From Shewanella cyperi (GTDB taxonomy: Bacteria > Pseudomonadota > Gammaproteobacteria > Enterobacterales > Shewanellaceae): 64,000 nucleotides of DNA. The notes under the pieces were generated by a model, which saw only the letters and a program-made list of their open reading frames with translations, was not told where the DNA came from and ran no database searches. Location: contig NZ_CP071501.1 in NCBI RefSeq assembly GCF_017354985.1, forward strand, positions 2,065,501 to 2,129,500, given 5' to 3'. A program made the translations under genes and the position numbers. Below are positions 1 through 11,435 of the stretch, in pieces (the first letter of the stretch is position 1; each line of letters starts with the position of its first letter).

Positions 1-51
1 CAGTTGCGACTGCCTGGTGGCGAGTTTTTCGATCAGTTCGGATTTAGTCAT
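1..51 (-). CDS. ihfB: Integration host factor subunit beta (N-terminal fragment)
   Basis: Only the first 17 codons are inside the window; the gene runs off the left edge. The translation starts MTKSELIEKLATRQSQ, nearly the N-terminus of E. coli IhfB. IHF-beta pairs with IHF-alpha to form a sequence-specific DNA-bending nucleoid protein used in replication, recombination and transcription. It lies downstream of rpsA on the same strand, the usual rpsA-ihfB order in gammaproteobacteria. The identification rests on a short but characteristic N-terminus plus synteny. Confidence 0.93.
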   Translation of the reverse strand, partial: MTKSELIEKLATRQSQL

Positions 52-88
52 CCTAGCTACCCCTATTATCAAGCCAAACACAGTCGCC

Positions 89-114
89 TATGGGAGGGAG
101 ATAACCCTCCCATA
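89..114 (-). other. rpsA-ihfB intergenic hairpin
   Basis: A perfect 10-bp inverted repeat (TATGGGAGGG / CCCTCCCATA) with a 6-nt loop lies between the rpsA stop and the ihfB start. No T-run follows on the minus strand, so it is unlikely to be a full intrinsic terminator. It could stabilise the 3' end of rpsA mRNA or attenuate read-through into ihfB. The structure is seen directly; the role is inferred. Confidence 0.5.
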
Positions 115-126
115 TGGCAGGCGAAA

Positions 127-1794
127 TTACTTACGAGCTGCCTTAAAGGCTTCAGCCATAGCATTACTAATAACAGCGTCTTCTTGCTTGTTCAAGTTAG
201 CCATAACTTCTTTTTCATCAGCTTCGTCTTTCGCTTTGATAGACAGGCTGATAGAACGGTTCTTGCGATCAACGCCCATGAACTTGGCTTCTACGCTGTC
301 ACCTACGCTGTAAACGGTAGATGCATCTTCGATACGCTCACGGCTGATGTCAGCTACACGGATGTAACCTTCAACAGTGTCGGCCAGCTCAACGGTTACG
401 CCTTTGGCATCAACAGCAGTCACGGTACCGGTAACGATAGTACCTTTCTTCTTGTCGGCCAGGTAAGCGTTGAATGGATCGTCTTCAGTCTGCTTCACGC
501 CCAGGCTGATACGCTCGCGCTCTGGGTCAACAGACAGAACCACGGCGTGGATTTCGTCGCCTTTCTTGTATTCGCCAACGGCGTCTTCGCCGGTGCCGTT
601 CCAAGAGATGTCAGACAGGTGAACCAGACCGTCGATACCGCCGTCCAGACCGATGAAGATACCGAAGTCAGTGATAGACTTGATCTTACCGGAAACCTTG
701 TCGCCCTTGTTGTAACGGTTGGCGAAATCTTCCCATGGGTTGGTCTTGCACTGCTTGAGACCCAGAGAAATACGACGACGCTCTTCATCGATGTCCAGAA
801 CCAGAACTTCAACTTCGTCACCCAGGTTAACAACCTTGGATGGGTGGATGTTCTTGTTGGTCCAATCCATTTCAGAAACGTGTACCAGACCTTCAACGCC
901 TTCTTCGATTTCAACGAAGCAGCCGTAGTCAGTCAGGTTGGTCACGCGACCGGTCAGCTTGGTGTTTTCTGGGTAGCGCTTGCTGATTTCCAGCCATGGA
1001 TCTTCACCCAGTTGCTTCAGACCCAGAGATACGCGGGTACGCTCGCGATCGTACTTCAGTACTTTCACGTTGATTTCGTCACCAACGTTTACGATCTCAG
1101 ATGGGTGCTTAACGCGCTTCCAAGCCATATCGGTGATGTGCAGCAGGCCGTCAACACCGCCCAGATCTACGAACGCGCCGTAGTCGGTCAGGTTCTTAAC
1201 GATACCTTTAACTGCTTGACCTTCTTGCAGGTTTTCCAGCAGAGCATCGCGCTCAGCGCTGCTCTCAGACTCGATAACTGCACGACGAGAAACAACAACG
1301 TTGTTGCGCTTCTGGTCCAGCTTGATAACTTTGAATTCCAGTTCTTTGTTTTCCAGGTGACCAGTGTCGCGTACTGGACGCACGTCAACCAGAGAACCAG
1401 GCAGGAACGCACGGATACCGTTCAGTTCAACGGTGAAACCGCCTTTAACCTTGCCATTGATGATACCGATAACGGTCTCAGCATCTTCGTAAGCTTTTTC
1501 CAGAACGATCCAGGCTTCGTGGCGCTTGGCTTTTTCGCGAGACAGTTGAGTCTCACCGAAACCGTCTTCAACGCTGTCCAGAGCTACGTCAACTTGGTCA
1601 CCAACGGCGATTTCCAGAACGCCCTGGGCATTCTTGAACTGCTCGGCTGGGATTGGGCTCTCGGATTTCAGACCGGCGTCAACCAGTACCAGGCCGTTTT
1701 CGATGGCAACTACAGTACCACGAACGATAGAACCTGGACGGAATTCCAGTTGTTGAAGGGATTGTTCAAACAGATCAGCAAAAGATTCAGTCAT
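127..1794 (-). CDS. rpsA: 30S ribosomal protein S1
   Basis: This 555-residue protein begins [13 protein letters not shown] and has the six tandem S1 (OB-fold) repeats expected of bacterial S1. Recurrent motifs are [40 protein letters not shown] and [21 protein letters not shown]1 sits on the 30S subunit and helps recruit and unfold mRNA at initiation; the first two repeats bind the ribosome and the later ones bind RNA. The length is close to that of E. coli S1 (557). It follows cmk by about 100 bp and precedes ihfB, the standard order. A long open frame on the opposite strand is a compositional shadow. Confidence 0.99.
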   Translation of the reverse strand: MTESFADLFEQSLQQLEFRPGSIVRGTVVAIENGLVLVDAGLKSESPIPAEQFKNAQGVLEIAVGDQVDVALDSVEDGFGETQLSREKAKRHEAWIVLEKAYEDAETVIGIINGKVKGGFTVELNGIRAFLPGSLVDVRPVRDTGHLENKELEFKVIKLDQKRNNVVVSRRAVIESESSAERDALLENLQEGQAVKGIVKNLTDYGAFVDLGGVDGLLHITDMAWKRVKHPSEIVNVGDEINVKVLKYDRERTRVSLGLKQLGEDPWLEISKRYPENTKLTGRVTNLTDYGCFVEIEEGVEGLVHVSEMDWTNKNIHPSKVVNLGDEVEVLVLDIDEERRRISLGLKQCKTNPWEDFANRYNKGDKVSGKIKSITDFGIFIGLDGGIDGLVHLSDISWNGTGEDAVGEYKKGDEIHAVVLSVDPERERISLGVKQTEDDPFNAYLADKKKGTIVTGTVTAVDAKGVTVELADTVEGYIRVADISRERIEDASTVYSVGDSVEAKFMGVDRKNRSISLSIKAKDEADEKEVMANLNKQEDAVISNAMAEAFKAARK

Positions 1795-1896
1795 GTTAAG
1801 TTACTTTAAGTAGTAATAAACCAGCATCCATCCTGGACCTGGAGTCAGTAATCAAACCCGCGTCTTCCCTGATGCGGATACCTATCTGGCCCCGGC

Positions 1897-2592
1897 CTAC
1901 TGACCGGAAACCGATAATTGGATCTCGATGTAATCTATGGCCTTGGCCAGTACATCGTCTATGGCTATACCCGTGGTGTCTATCACCAGGGCATCCTCTG
2001 CCGGGACTAAGGGCGCAACCGGGCGGTTCATATCCCGCTCATCACGCTCGATTATCTCGGCTAAAAGGCGATCGATGTTAACATCGAAGCCCTTGTCCCG
2101 CAACTGATTATAGCGTCTTTGAGCCCGCTCTTCGGCCGATGCGGTCAAATAAATTTTTGCCGGTGCCGTGGGGAAAACCACAGTGCCCATATCACGACCA
2201 TCGGCGATCAATCCCGGAGCCACATTAAAGGCACGCTGGCGGCGCAAAAGGGCCTCACGAACCCGTGGGAAAGCGGCCACTTTTGAAGCGGCGTTGGAGC
2301 ACTCCTGGGAACGGATGGCACCGGTGACATCTTCCCCTTCGAGCACCACCTTGATGGCGTCTTTATCATTGCCGGTCAGAAACTGCACATCCAGATGTGC
2401 GGCCAGCAAGGTAAGGGCTTCTTCATTCTCCAGTTCTACATTGTGATGAATAGCTGCAAGTGCCAGTACCCGGTATATCGCACCACTGTCGAGCAATTGC
2501 CAGCCGAAATGTTTGGCAAGCAACTGGGCAATGGTTCCCTTACCGGCACCGCTTGGGCCGTCGATTGTGACTACAGGAGCCCGTTCAGACAT
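1897..2592 (-). CDS. cmk: Cytidylate kinase
   Basis: CMP/dCMP kinase of 231 residues, which phosphorylates CMP and dCMP with ATP in pyrimidine nucleotide recycling. The N-terminus carries the P-loop GPSGAGKGT near residues 10-18. Next come LLDSGAIYR and, later, the [11 protein letters not shown] segment typical of the family. The start is the ATG at 2592, which has a strong GGAGG seven bases upstream; the open frame extends 14 codons further but has no such site. It lies between aroA and rpsA on the same strand, as in many gammaproteobacteria. Confidence 0.98.
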   Translation of the reverse strand: MSERAPVVTIDGPSGAGKGTIAQLLAKHFGWQLLDSGAIYRVLALAAIHHNVELENEEALTLLAAHLDVQFLTGNDKDAIKVVLEGEDVTGAIRSQECSNAASKVAAFPRVREALLRRQRAFNVAPGLIADGRDMGTVVFPTAPAKIYLTASAEERAQRRYNQLRDKGFDVNIDRLLAEIIERDERDMNRPVAPLVPAEDALVIDTTGIAIDDVLAKAIDYIEIQLSVSGQ

Positions 2593-2708
2593 AAATTCCT
2601 CCGCAATAAAAAACCATCTTCCATGAATGCACAAATGAGTTCACCGAAAATGAGCGCGCGGCATTATATAACAAAGGAAGGCAAAGATCCGGGTAATTTT
2701 GCCATTTT

Positions 2709-2736
2709 AAAGGGGCTACCGTATGGCAGCCCTTTT
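2709..2736 (-). terminator. Intrinsic terminator after aroA
   Basis: Imperfect inverted repeat AAAGGGGCTACC / GGCAGCCCTTTT with a short loop, just past the aroA stop. On the minus strand the stem is followed by TTTAAAAT. It separates aroA from cmk, so cmk probably has its own promoter in 2593-2705. Confidence 0.6.
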
Positions 2737-2748
2737 AACAATTTCCCG

Positions 2749-4032
2749 TTAAGCTTGAGTTAACCTTGCGAATTGATTGAAGTAATCAGGGAAGGTCTTG
2801 GAGGTACAGTCGGGGTCATTGATGGTGACACCGCAATCGGCAAAGGCCAGCAGCGAAAAACACATGGCCATGCGGTGATCGTTATAGGTGTCTATGTCCG
2901 CATGCTTGGGCACAGCCGGCGGCACCACACGAATAAAATCGTGGCCCTCCTCTACCTCGGCACCGATTTTTCTGAGTTCGGTGGCCATGGCATGGAGCCG
3001 GTCAGTTTCTTTGATACGCCAGTTGTAGATATTGCGCAGGCAGGTTTCACCCTCGGCAAATACGGCGGCGGTGGCCAGGGTCATAGCCGCATCGGGAATA
3101 TGGTTCATATCCATGTCGATACCGTGCAATTTAGCCGCGCGGGCGATGATATAGTCATCTCCCCATTCAATGTCGGCACCCATGGCCGCCAAAGCATCGG
3201 CAAAGTGCACATCGCCCTGAATGCTGAGCTTACCAACACCCGTCACCTTCACTTCGCCACCGCCCAAGGCGCCGGCTGCGAGGAAATAGGATGCCGAGGA
3301 CGCATCCCCTTCCACCAGAACCTTGCCGGGCGAGCGGTATTTCTGACCTGCGGCCAACTCGAAACGGCGATAGTCATGGTTAATGACCTTGACGCCAAAC
3401 TGCGCCATCAGGGCTATGGTGATGTCGATATAGGGCTTGGATACCAGTTCGCCCCGTACCTTGATAACCACGCTGTCCTTGGCAAGGGGCGCCACCATCA
3501 ACAAGGCGGTGAGGAATTGACTGGAAAGCTCACCGCTGATTTCCACTTCACCGCCCTTGAGACCGGTGGCGGAAATGGTCAGCGGCGGGAAGCCCGGTTG
3601 CTTTAAATAGCGAATATCGGCGCCCAGGGCCTGAAGACTGTCCACCAGATCGCCTATTGGTCGCTCTTCCATCCGCGGTTCACCGGTCAGGGTAAAGGTG
3701 CCCTGCCCCAGGGTCAGGGCGGCGCACAGTGGCCGCATGGCGGTGCCTGCATTGCCAAGAAACAGCTCCTGTGGCTGCGCCGCGTTAATGGGTCCACCCA
3801 GTCCTTGCACAACGCAGGTTTGCTTGTCGTCTGATAATTTAAAACCGACACCCAATTGCTTCAGAGCCGCCAACATATGGCGAATGTCATCGGAATCCAG
3901 CAGGTTGACCAGGGTGGTTTCACCCTCGGCCAGGGTAGCGAGCAGCAAGGCCCGGTTGGAAATGCTTTTGGAACCGGGAATGTTCACTTCTCCCCGGAAC
4001 CCTTTTACTGGCTCAAGACGTAATTGCTTCAT
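2749..4032 (-). CDS. aroA: 3-phosphoshikimate 1-carboxyvinyltransferase (EPSP synthase)
   Basis: EPSP synthase of 427 residues, the sixth shikimate-pathway enzyme, which transfers the enolpyruvyl group of PEP to shikimate-3-phosphate. Family signatures are visible: the N-terminal [14 protein letters not shown], the PEP-site loop [11 protein letters not shown] near residue 95, and the C-terminal [20 protein letters not shown] and [12 protein letters not shown]. The GNAGTAMRP loop is of the ordinary class I type. It lies upstream of cmk on the same strand, and tyrB is divergent upstream. Confidence 0.99.
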   Translation of the reverse strand: MKQLRLEPVKGFRGEVNIPGSKSISNRALLLATLAEGETTLVNLLDSDDIRHMLAALKQLGVGFKLSDDKQTCVVQGLGGPINAAQPQELFLGNAGTAMRPLCAALTLGQGTFTLTGEPRMEERPIGDLVDSLQALGADIRYLKQPGFPPLTISATGLKGGEVEISGELSSQFLTALLMVAPLAKDSVVIKVRGELVSKPYIDITIALMAQFGVKVINHDYRRFELAAGQKYRSPGKVLVEGDASSASYFLAAGALGGGEVKVTGVGKLSIQGDVHFADALAAMGADIEWGDDYIIARAAKLHGIDMDMNHIPDAAMTLATAAVFAEGETCLRNIYNWRIKETDRLHAMATELRKIGAEVEEGHDFIRVVPPAVPKHADIDTYNDHRMAMCFSLLAFADCGVTINDPDCTSKTFPDYFNQFARLTQA

Positions 4033-4453
4033 CGTTTCTCACTTAACTTTTTGAGTGGCCAAGTTCTCCAATGTCAGGAGTATCCATGGCAGCTGGACTG
4101 GCAAGACAACGCTACAGGCTGTCAGCTTTTAGTTACGTTTACTGAAGGAATGATTCCGTTTTGAGTCTTCATGCTTCTAAAAATACTCAATGGCCACGGG
4201 CTTTCAACCGTTTTTTGTCGCAAACGGCCCTTTGTCCAATGATTTTTGTTCAAGATGACAAAAATTGCCCTTGTTTTAGCCAATCCAGACCGGATTTGAC
4301 CAGAAAAGTTGCCAATTCTCACAGGGCTTTTCCGTCTCGCTCAGGCTTTTGATGCTGGTATTTGCGTTTAACTGCGGTGCAATTCAGGCTATGCTAGGTG
4401 TTCATTCCAAGGGGCCAGACTGGCCTGATAAACCAGCAGAAGGTAAAGGAAAG
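4033..4453. other. aroA/tyrB divergent intergenic region
   Basis: About 420 bp between divergently transcribed aroA and tyrB with no credible gene. It must hold the promoters of both. A possible tyrB promoter is TTTAAC at 4367-4372 and TATGCT at 4390-4395, 17 bp apart, but the -35 match is poor. I could not find a convincing TyrR box. Confidence 0.4.
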
Positions 4454-5644
4454 ATGTTTCAATATCTCAGCGCCATGCCGGCAGATCCCATTCTGGGCTT
4501 ATTGACCAAGTATCGTCAGGACAGTCATCCACAAAAGGTGGATCTGGGTGTCGGTGTGTATAAAGATCCCCAGGGCAATACCCCCATCCTGGCCTGCGTC
4601 AAGACCGCCGAAAAATTCAGGCTGGATTCCGAAACCACCAAGGTCTATATCGGCCCCACAGGTTCTGCTTCCTTTAACGAGCTCACGTCCGCCCTCGCCT
4701 TTGGCAGCGAGCATCCGGCCCTGAACGCGGGTCGCATCCGGACCGTATCCACTCCGGGCGGCACTGGAGCCCTCAGGGTCGCCGCCGATTTCATCGCCCG
4801 CTGCAAACCGGGCGCCACCATTTGGGTGAGCGATCCTACCTGGGCCAACCACACAGGTCTGTTCCAGGCTGCGGGTCTCACGGTTAAAACCTATCCCTAT
4901 TACGACTATCAAAACAAAACGCTCAGATTTGATGACATGCTGGCGACTCTGAAAACCGTCGGCAAGGACGATGTGGTGCTGCTGCACGCCTGCTGTCATA
5001 ACCCCAGCGGTCAGGATCTGACACAGAATCAATGGGATCAAGTGGTTGCGCTCACCAAGGACTGCGGCTTTATGCCCATGATAGATATGGCATACCAGGG
5101 CTTTGGTGACGGCGTCGATGAAGATGCCTATGGCGTCAGGGCCATGGCCGCCGCCGTCGACAACATGCTGCTGGCTTCCTCCTGCTCGAAAAACTTTGGT
5201 CTGTACCGTGAGCGCATCGGCGCCTGCTCCATCATAGCAAAAGACAGTGCCCAGGCCGATGTGGCTCTGTCTGTGCTGCTGTACGTGGTACGTTGCAATT
5301 ACTCCATGCCACCGGCCCACGGCGCCGCCATAGTGGAAACCATTCTGGGTTCGGTCGAGCTCAAGGCCCAATGGCTGGAGGAGCTCAAGGTGATGCGGGA
5401 TCGCATCAACGGCAATCGCGCCATTTTGGTGGAAAAGCTCAAGCAAAATGGCGTTGACCGCGACTTCAGCTTTATCGCCCGCCAGAAAGGCATGTTCTCC
5501 TTCCTCGGCATAGATGAGCAGCAGGTTGCCACCCTGATGCAGGACTACAGCATCTATATGGTGGGCTCGAGCCGCATCAGCATCGCCGGGATAAGCGAAG
5601 ACAACGTGGATTATCTGGCCAAATCCATAGCTGCCATTCTCTGA
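4454..5644 (+). CDS. tyrB: Aromatic amino acid aminotransferase
   Basis: Class I PLP-dependent aminotransferase of 396 residues, in the aspartate/aromatic subfamily shared by AspC and TyrB. It transfers the amino group between glutamate and aromatic or dicarboxylic 2-oxoacids, such as phenylpyruvate to phenylalanine. Motifs are the N-terminal PADPILGL, the HACCHNPSGQD segment, and SSCSKNFGLYRERIG with the Schiff-base lysine. The chosen ATG at 4454 has AAAGGAAAG upstream; the frame is open 35 codons further but without homology. Its place between aroA and serC favours TyrB over AspC. The exact substrate preference is inferred. Confidence 0.9.
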   Translation: MFQYLSAMPADPILGLLTKYRQDSHPQKVDLGVGVYKDPQGNTPILACVKTAEKFRLDSETTKVYIGPTGSASFNELTSALAFGSEHPALNAGRIRTVSTPGGTGALRVAADFIARCKPGATIWVSDPTWANHTGLFQAAGLTVKTYPYYDYQNKTLRFDDMLATLKTVGKDDVVLLHACCHNPSGQDLTQNQWDQVVALTKDCGFMPMIDMAYQGFGDGVDEDAYGVRAMAAAVDNMLLASSCSKNFGLYRERIGACSIIAKDSAQADVALSVLLYVVRCNYSMPPAHGAAIVETILGSVELKAQWLEELKVMRDRINGNRAILVEKLKQNGVDRDFSFIARQKGMFSFLGIDEQQVATLMQDYSIYMVGSSRISIAGISEDNVDYLAKSIAAIL

Positions 5645-5666
5645 TAGCCCATAGGTTGCACCAATG

Positions 5667-5695
5667 AAAAAGGACTGCCAATGCAGTCCTTTTTT
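5667..5695. terminator. Bidirectional terminator between tyrB and serC
   Basis: Near-perfect stem AAAAAGGACTGC / GCAGTCCTTTTT with a CAAT loop. T-runs on both strands let it end tyrB on the plus strand and serC on the minus strand, which converge here. Confidence 0.9.
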
Positions 5696-5734
5696 CATGC
5701 GCTTTTCAGCGTTCTTTTTAACCTTCTTATTGGC

Positions 5735-6826
5735 TTAGGCGTGCCTGGCGGCAAATTCTTCCATAAAGGTTACCAGGGCATCTACACCGTCCAGGGGCAT
5801 AGCGTTATAGAGGCTAGCACGCATGCCGCCCACAATTCTGTGGCCCTTGAGCGCCAACAGCCCTTTGGCTTCGGCTTCGGTAAGAAACACCTTATCCAAT
5901 GACTCATCGGTTAGCTGAAAAGTGACGTTCATGCGGGAACGGTTTGCCATCGCCACCCCATTGCGGTAGAAGTCCAGCTTGTCTATACAAGCGTACAGTC
6001 TGGCGGCCTTCTCCTTGTTGATGGCTTCCATGGCTTTAACGCCGCCTATGCCTTTGAGCCAGGTAAAGACTTCGGCAGCCAGGTACCAGGCAAAGGTCGG
6101 TGGCGTGTTGAACATGGAGTCATGCTCGGCACAGAGGCGATAGTCCATGATGGAAGCCTGGGGCATCTGTGGCAGTTCCAGCATGTCTTTGCGTACTATC
6201 ACTATCGCCAGACCCGACGGGCCTATGTTTTTCTGGGCGCCGGCGTAAATCAGGCCATAGCGACTGACATCCAGCTCACGGGACATGATGGTGGAGGACA
6301 GGTCCGCGACTATCGGCCAGGGACTGGTTATCTCATCAAAAATTTCGATACCATCGACCGTCTCATTGGGGCAGTAGTGCAAGTAACGGTATTCATCGCC
6401 ACTGCCTTTCAATGCAGGCATTACCACAGTATTGATACCATTGATATTTTCAACGATATTCAGCGCATCTATTTGACTGTCGCCCGCCAGCTTTCTGGCC
6501 TCTTCCATGGCCGACTTTGACCACTGACCGCTGACCAAATACAGGGCACGGCCTTTGTCTCCGAGAAAATTATTCACAACCGCAGCGAACTGGCCACGAC
6601 CACCACCGTGCATAAACAACACGTGGTAGTTGTCGGGTATCGACATGAGTTCGCGCAAATCGGCTTCGGCCTGTTTCGCCAGTGCAATGAATTCACTGCT
6701 GCGATGGCTGATCTCCATCACGGACACGCCCAGACCATTCCAATCAAGCAATTCCTGTTGCGCCTTTGCCATCACGGGTGGGGGCAACATCGCTGGACCG
6801 GCACAGAAATTATACTTAACGCTCAC
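5735..6826 (-). CDS. serC: Phosphoserine aminotransferase
   Basis: PLP enzyme of 363 residues that converts 3-phosphohydroxypyruvate to phosphoserine with glutamate; it also acts in pyridoxal phosphate synthesis. It begins with [14 protein letters not shown], the standard SerC N-terminus. [12 protein letters not shown] lies near residue 75 and the PLP-lysine segment [12 protein letters not shown] near residue 195. I chose a GTG start at 6826 because GAGGAG lies 7 nt upstream and the product aligns with the family end; a TTG at 6832 is the alternative. It lies downstream of gyrA on the same strand, with a terminator between. Confidence 0.97.
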   Translation of the reverse strand: MSVKYNFCAGPAMLPPPVMAKAQQELLDWNGLGVSVMEISHRSSEFIALAKQAEADLRELMSIPDNYHVLFMHGGGRGQFAAVVNNFLGDKGRALYLVSGQWSKSAMEEARKLAGDSQIDALNIVENINGINTVVMPALKGSGDEYRYLHYCPNETVDGIEIFDEITSPWPIVADLSSTIMSRELDVSRYGLIYAGAQKNIGPSGLAIVIVRKDMLELPQMPQASIMDYRLCAEHDSMFNTPPTFAWYLAAEVFTWLKGIGGVKAMEAINKEKAARLYACIDKLDFYRNGVAMANRSRMNVTFQLTDESLDKVFLTEAEAKGLLALKGHRIVGGMRASLYNAMPLDGVDALVTFMEEFAARHA

Positions 6827-6871
6827 TCGCAATCTCCTCGGGTACTGTTTTTAAAATTCTGTTTCCACCAA

Positions 6872-6903
6872 AAAAACGAGCGTCACAATGGACGCCCGTT
6901 TTT
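6872..6903 (-). terminator. gyrA intrinsic terminator
   Basis: Stem AAAACGAGCGTC / GACGCCCGTTTT with one mismatch and a short loop, immediately beyond the gyrA stop. A T-run follows on the minus strand. Confidence 0.85.
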
Positions 6904-6909
6904 CAGTTA

Positions 6910-9615
6910 TTATGCTTCGGTGTCTTCACCCGCAGCCTCTTCTGTGTCTGCGGCCTCGTCGACCACCGGCACTATGGGTTCGCCGTTCTCGTCGTATTCG
7001 ACTTCCTCGCCGCCTTGGATTTCATCAATCCGCTGCAGACCGACCACGGTTTCATCCTCGGCGGTACGGATAATGGTCACACCCTGAGTGTTACGACCTA
7101 TGATGGACACACCATTGGCCGGTGTACGCACCAGGGTACCCTTATCGCTGATGAGCATGATCTCGTCATTCTCACCTACCTGAACCGCACCCACTACGGC
7201 ACCGTTACGCTCACTGACCTTGATGGACACTACGCCCTTGGTGGCACGGCTCTTGGCCGGATATTCCATAAGCTCGGTACGCTTACCGTATCCATTTTCG
7301 GTCACGGTCAAAATGGCACCATCGCCCTTGGGCACAATCAGGGACACTACTTTCTGACCATCTTCGAGGGCAATACCGCGCACGCCGGTAGCGTTACGGC
7401 CCATGGGGCGCACGCCCTTGAAGTTAATTTGCGGCTGACCGTTTTCATCCAGCACAGGGTTGCCGTTTTCATCTACAACGGCAACTTCTTCACCTTCCTT
7501 GAAGCGCACTACCTTGCCGGCGTCAGAGAACAACATGATCTCGTTGCTGCCATCTGTGATATCCACACCGATCAACTGATCACCATCCTTCAGGTTGACG
7601 GCAATGATACCGTTGGCCCGTGGACGGCTGTATTCGGTCAGGGCGGTTTTCTTCACTGTACCGTGAGAGGTCGCCATGATGATGAACTTGCCTTCTTCGT
7701 ATTCACGCACCGGCAGAATAGCCGTGATGCGCTCGCCTTCAGACAGCGGCAGCAGGTTGATAATAGGCTTGCCGCGGGACTGACGGCTGGCGAGCGGCAA
7801 TTGATATACCTTGAGCCAGTACAACTTACCCAGATCCGAGAAGCAGAGTATGGTGTCGTGGGTGTTGGCAACCAGCAGCTTCTCAACGAAGTCCTCGTCC
7901 TTCACCTTGGTCGCCGCCTTGCCCTTACCACCACGCCGCTGGGCCTGGTAATCGGACAGTGGCTGGTACTTGGCATAGCCAAGATGCGACAGGGTGACCA
8001 CCACATCTTCTTCGGTGATCAGATCTTCCAGGCTGATGTCGACGGCCGAGGCATTGATTTCGGTGCGGCGGGCATCGCCGAATTGCTCGAGGATTTCCTC
8101 CAGCTCTTCCTTAATCACTTCCATCAGGCGCTCTGGGCTGCGCAGAATAAACAGCAGGCCGGCGATGATTTCGAGCAGCTCCTCGTATTCCTGGAGGATC
8201 TTTTCATGTTCCAGACCGGTCAGCTTGTGCAAACGCAGATCCAAAATCGCCTGGGCTTGTTGTTCGGTCAGGAAGTACAGACCATCACGGATACCGTACT
8301 GGGGCTCCAGCCACTCTGGACGGGCGGCATCATCACCGGCCTTTTCCAGCATGGCTTGCACGTTGCCCAAAGCCCAACCGTTTTCAATCAAACGTACCTT
8401 GGCTTCCGCCGGGCTCGGAGAAGCCTTGATCAGCGCAATGATGGGGTCAATGTTGGCCAGGGCCACCGCCAGTGCTTCCAGAATGTGGGCACGGTCGCGG
8501 GCCTTGCGCAGTTCATATACGGTTCTGCGGGTGACGACTTCACGGCGATGCAGAATAAAGGCTTCCAGCATCTCCTTGAGGTTAAACAGCTTGGGTTGGC
8601 CATTGGCCAGGGCCACCATGTTGATACCAAAAGAAGTCTGCATCTGGGTATGGGCATAGAGGTTGTTCAGCACCACCTCGCCCACTTCACCGCGCTTGAT
8701 CTCGATAACGATACGCATACCGTCTTTATCGGATTCGTCACGCAGACCGCTGATGCCTTCCAGCTTCTTATCCTTCACCAACTCGGCAATCTTTTCGATC
8801 AGACGGGCCTTGTTTACCTGGTAAGGGATCTCGGTAACGATAATGCGCTCGCGACCGTTTTCTTCGGTCTCAACTTCGGCACGGGCACGCATGATGGCCT
8901 TGCCGCGGCCGGTGCGATAGGCTTCTTCGATGCCCTTGCGGCCATTGATGATGGCGGCAGTGGGGAAATCCGGGCCCGGGATGTACTCCATCAGTTGCTC
9001 AATCGGCAACTCGGGATCTTCAATCAGCGCCAGACAACCCTGAATGATTTCATTGATGTTGTGTGGCGGAATATTGGTGGCCATACCTACGGCAATACCG
9101 GAAGAACCGTTTACCAGCAGGTTGGGAATGCGAGTTGGCAGCACCGCAGGAATTTGTTCTGTGCCGTCATAGTTGGGCACATAGTCGACGGTTTCTTTGT
9201 CGAGATCGGCCAGCAGCTGATGGGCCAACTTGTCCATGCGGATTTCGGTATAACGCATGGCTGCTGCCGCGTCGCCGTCGATGGAACCGAAGTTACCCTG
9301 ACCGTCCACCAGTGTGTAGCGCAGGGAGAAAGGTTGCGCCATCCGCACTATGGTGTCGTACACGGCACTGTCGCCGTGTGGGTGGTATTTACCTATAACG
9401 TCACCGACCACACGGGCGGATTTTTTGTAGGGCTTGTTCCAGTCGTTCTTCAACTCGCTCATGGCGAACAGCACGCGACGATGCACGGGTTTCAAACCGT
9501 CACGCACATCCGGCAATGCCCGGCCCACGATCACGCTCATGGCGTAATCCAGGTACGAATTCTTGAGTTCGTCTTCGATATTAATTGGCGAAATTGATGA
9601 AGCCAAATCAGTCAT
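6910..9615 (-). CDS. gyrA: DNA gyrase subunit A
   Basis: Gyrase subunit A of 901 residues, the DNA-breakage subunit of the A2B2 enzyme that introduces negative supercoils. The catalytic tyrosine is Tyr122 in [11 protein letters not shown]. The N-terminal winged-helix/tower is followed by the C-terminal beta-pinwheel; the GyrA box is present as QRRGGKG. The quinolone-resistance region reads GDSAVYD with Ser83 and Asp87, identical to wild-type E. coli at those sites. The tail is acidic ([10 protein letters not shown]). The start at 9615 gives [10 protein letters not shown]; 29 further upstream codons are open but not conserved. ubiG is divergent upstream. Confidence 0.99.
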   Translation of the reverse strand: MTDLASSISPINIEDELKNSYLDYAMSVIVGRALPDVRDGLKPVHRRVLFAMSELKNDWNKPYKKSARVVGDVIGKYHPHGDSAVYDTIVRMAQPFSLRYTLVDGQGNFGSIDGDAAAAMRYTEIRMDKLAHQLLADLDKETVDYVPNYDGTEQIPAVLPTRIPNLLVNGSSGIAVGMATNIPPHNINEIIQGCLALIEDPELPIEQLMEYIPGPDFPTAAIINGRKGIEEAYRTGRGKAIMRARAEVETEENGRERIIVTEIPYQVNKARLIEKIAELVKDKKLEGISGLRDESDKDGMRIVIEIKRGEVGEVVLNNLYAHTQMQTSFGINMVALANGQPKLFNLKEMLEAFILHRREVVTRRTVYELRKARDRAHILEALAVALANIDPIIALIKASPSPAEAKVRLIENGWALGNVQAMLEKAGDDAARPEWLEPQYGIRDGLYFLTEQQAQAILDLRLHKLTGLEHEKILQEYEELLEIIAGLLFILRSPERLMEVIKEELEEILEQFGDARRTEINASAVDISLEDLITEEDVVVTLSHLGYAKYQPLSDYQAQRRGGKGKAATKVKDEDFVEKLLVANTHDTILCFSDLGKLYWLKVYQLPLASRQSRGKPIINLLPLSEGERITAILPVREYEEGKFIIMATSHGTVKKTALTEYSRPRANGIIAVNLKDGDQLIGVDITDGSNEIMLFSDAGKVVRFKEGEEVAVVDENGNPVLDENGQPQINFKGVRPMGRNATGVRGIALEDGQKVVSLIVPKGDGAILTVTENGYGKRTELMEYPAKSRATKGVVSIKVSERNGAVVGAVQVGENDEIMLISDKGTLVRTPANGVSIIGRNTQGVTIIRTAEDETVVGLQRIDEIQGGEEVEYDENGEPIVPVVDEAADTEEAAGEDTEA

Positions 9616-10024
9616 AAACTGCTCGATCCCCTGAAAAATAGCTGACAAGCCGGCATTCCGTGTCTTTGTCGAGCCAATAAACGTGATTTGGCATTCTAAC
9701 ACAGTAATTTATTGTCGGAAGCCCCTGTTTTGCATCTTGGTAACATGGGGCTCGGATTGTCCATGATATCAGGGGGGCAGATTATACTTTCACTAATAAA
9801 TTCAGCGTAATATTTAAGGAATTGCCTTTAAGTACCGACAGTATTCGCGCCATAAATCCGGGGTGTTTGTAGATTAAGTATCCAATTTCAACATTAGCTG
9901 CTCATTAAAGCGCCAAATATGCCAATTAAGCGGGCAATAAAGGGCAAAGTTTGGCTTCTTAACCGGTGGCAAATCGCTATAATGGGCGCATCTTTATCCG
10001 TCTGCGAAAAAATGGACTCTATAT
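9616..10024. other. gyrA/ubiG divergent regulatory region
   Basis: About 410 bp without a gene. A TAGAAT -10-like hexamer on the minus strand (9693-9698) is placed to serve gyrA, and a TATAAT at 9978-9983 serves ubiG. The segment in between is AT-rich and shows nothing else I can assign. Confidence 0.55.
9978..9983 (+). promoter_or_regulatory. Candidate -10 element for ubiG
   Basis: Perfect TATAAT 41 bp upstream of the ubiG start codon. No good -35 hexamer is present at 16-18 bp, so the promoter may depend on an activator or on UP-element contacts. Confidence 0.5.
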
Positions 10025-10738
10025 ATGTCTCAGCACGCCAATGTCGATGCCAATGAAATAGCCAAATTTGAAAAGATGGCTGCAACCTGGTGGGATCCTG
10101 AAGGTGAGTTCAAGCCCCTGCATCAACTCAATCCCCTGCGGCTCAACTATATAGACAAGACCGCCGGCGGCATTTTTGGCAAAGCAGTACTCGATGTCGG
10201 CTGTGGCGGCGGCATATTGTCAGAAAGTATGGCCCGTATCGGCGCCAGGGTGACAGGGCTGGATATGGGAGCAGAGCCTTTGGATGTCGCCAGACTGCAT
10301 GCACTGGAAGCAGGCGTCAGTATTGACTATGTACAACAGACGGCTGAAGAGCACAGAGACAGTCACAGGGAAAGATATGACGTGGTCACCTGCATGGAGA
10401 TGCTGGAACATGTGCCCGATCCCCAGTCGGTGATCCAGGCCTGCTGCGACATGATCAAACCCGGTGGCTGGGTGTTCTTTTCCACCATCAATCGCAATCT
10501 GCGCTCCTATGTGGAAACCATACTGGGCGCCGAGTATCTGCTGAAGATGTTACCCGTCGGCACCCATGACCACGGCAAGTTCATCAAACCTTCAGAATTG
10601 ATGGCCATGGTAGACAATACCGCCCTGCTCAATCGCGACGCCCTGGGGATCCGTTACAACCCGTTAAGCGGCATGTTCGGCTATACCCAGAACCTGGACG
10701 TCAACTATATGATAGCCACGGTAAAACCTCTTGACTGA
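10025..10738 (+). CDS. ubiG: Ubiquinone biosynthesis O-methyltransferase UbiG
   Basis: SAM-dependent methyltransferase of 237 residues that carries out both O-methylations in ubiquinone biosynthesis. The class I SAM-binding motif [19 protein letters not shown] lies near residues 57-75. The N-terminal [20 protein letters not shown] and [12 protein letters not shown] near the C-terminus are family signatures. It overlaps the following gph by 8 nt, implying translational coupling. The position divergent from gyrA matches other gammaproteobacteria. Confidence 0.98.
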   Translation: MSQHANVDANEIAKFEKMAATWWDPEGEFKPLHQLNPLRLNYIDKTAGGIFGKAVLDVGCGGGILSESMARIGARVTGLDMGAEPLDVARLHALEAGVSIDYVQQTAEEHRDSHRERYDVVTCMEMLEHVPDPQSVIQACCDMIKPGGWVFFSTINRNLRSYVETILGAEYLLKMLPVGTHDHGKFIKPSELMAMVDNTALLNRDALGIRYNPLSGMFGYTQNLDVNYMIATVKPLD

Positions 10739-11405
10739 TCTCCGACTGCGCCCCCAGGGGGTACTGCTTGATGTGGATGGCACCCTGGTGGATACGGCAC
10801 CGGATCTGGTGCAGGCACTCAACCTGGCGTTAAGTGACTTCGGCTTGCCGGAGGTTTCCCTGGCGCAAATGCGTCATGTGGCCTCCCACGGCAGCCTGGC
10901 ACTGGTTGAAGCCGGCGCGCCGACGCAGCCCCAGGCGATGAAATATGAATTGCAACAGGCGCTGCTACGGCACTATGCCCGTATCAACGGCCAGCATTGC
11001 GTGCTGTTTGCCGGCATGGCCGAACTGCTGAAAGAACTCGAACAATCAGAGATCCCTGTCGGGGTCGTTACCAATAAAGCCGCCCGCTTTTGCCGCCCCT
11101 TGATGGGATCCCTGGGAATAGAAAGCGCGCTGGTGTCCATAGTGTGCGGAGACAGCACTCTGATGGCCAAACCCAATGCGGCGCCCATGTTACTGGCGGC
11201 GCAGCAACTGGGGGTAGCGCCGGCGGATATCTGGTATTTGGGCGACGCCGAGCGTGATATGCAGGCCGCGGTAAATGCAGGCATGGCGCCGGTCCTCGCC
11301 CTTTGGGGCTATTTGGGCGAGCAAGACGATATTGACAGTTGGCCAGTGGAATATCGGCTGAATTCGCCCTTGGAGTTGGTGCAATTAATCCGCAATCGCG
11401 GCTAA
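10731..11405 (+). CDS. gph: HAD-family phosphatase, phosphoglycolate phosphatase-like
   Basis: HAD hydrolase of 224 residues. The nucleophile motif [12 protein letters not shown] is at the N-terminus, VVTNKAARF is motif II, and [10 protein letters not shown] is the acidic motif with the Mg ligands. Family members dephosphorylate small phosphometabolites; Gph acts on 2-phosphoglycolate. The start is a TTG (10731) overlapping the end of ubiG, so expression is probably coupled. HAD substrates cannot be read from sequence; an N-acetylmuramate-6-phosphatase (MupP-like) role is an alternative, because such genes also sit beside ubiG. Confidence 0.85.
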   Translation: MTDLRLRPQGVLLDVDGTLVDTAPDLVQALNLALSDFGLPEVSLAQMRHVASHGSLALVEAGAPTQPQAMKYELQQALLRHYARINGQHCVLFAGMAELLKELEQSEIPVGVVTNKAARFCRPLMGSLGIESALVSIVCGDSTLMAKPNAAPMLLAAQQLGVAPADIWYLGDAERDMQAAVNAGMAPVLALWGYLGEQDDIDSWPVEYRLNSPLELVQLIRNRG

Positions 11406-11435
11406 ATTCGCCACAGAGAATTATGACGATCTTAT

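Noticed and set aside
4..1809. 601-codon open frame on the plus strand across rpsA
   Set aside because: It is antisense to rpsA, whose protein is unmistakable. The frame stays open because of rpsA codon bias, and the product has no recognisable domain.
7015..9597. 860-codon open frame opposite gyrA
   Set aside because: A codon-bias shadow of gyrA; no start signal and low-complexity composition.
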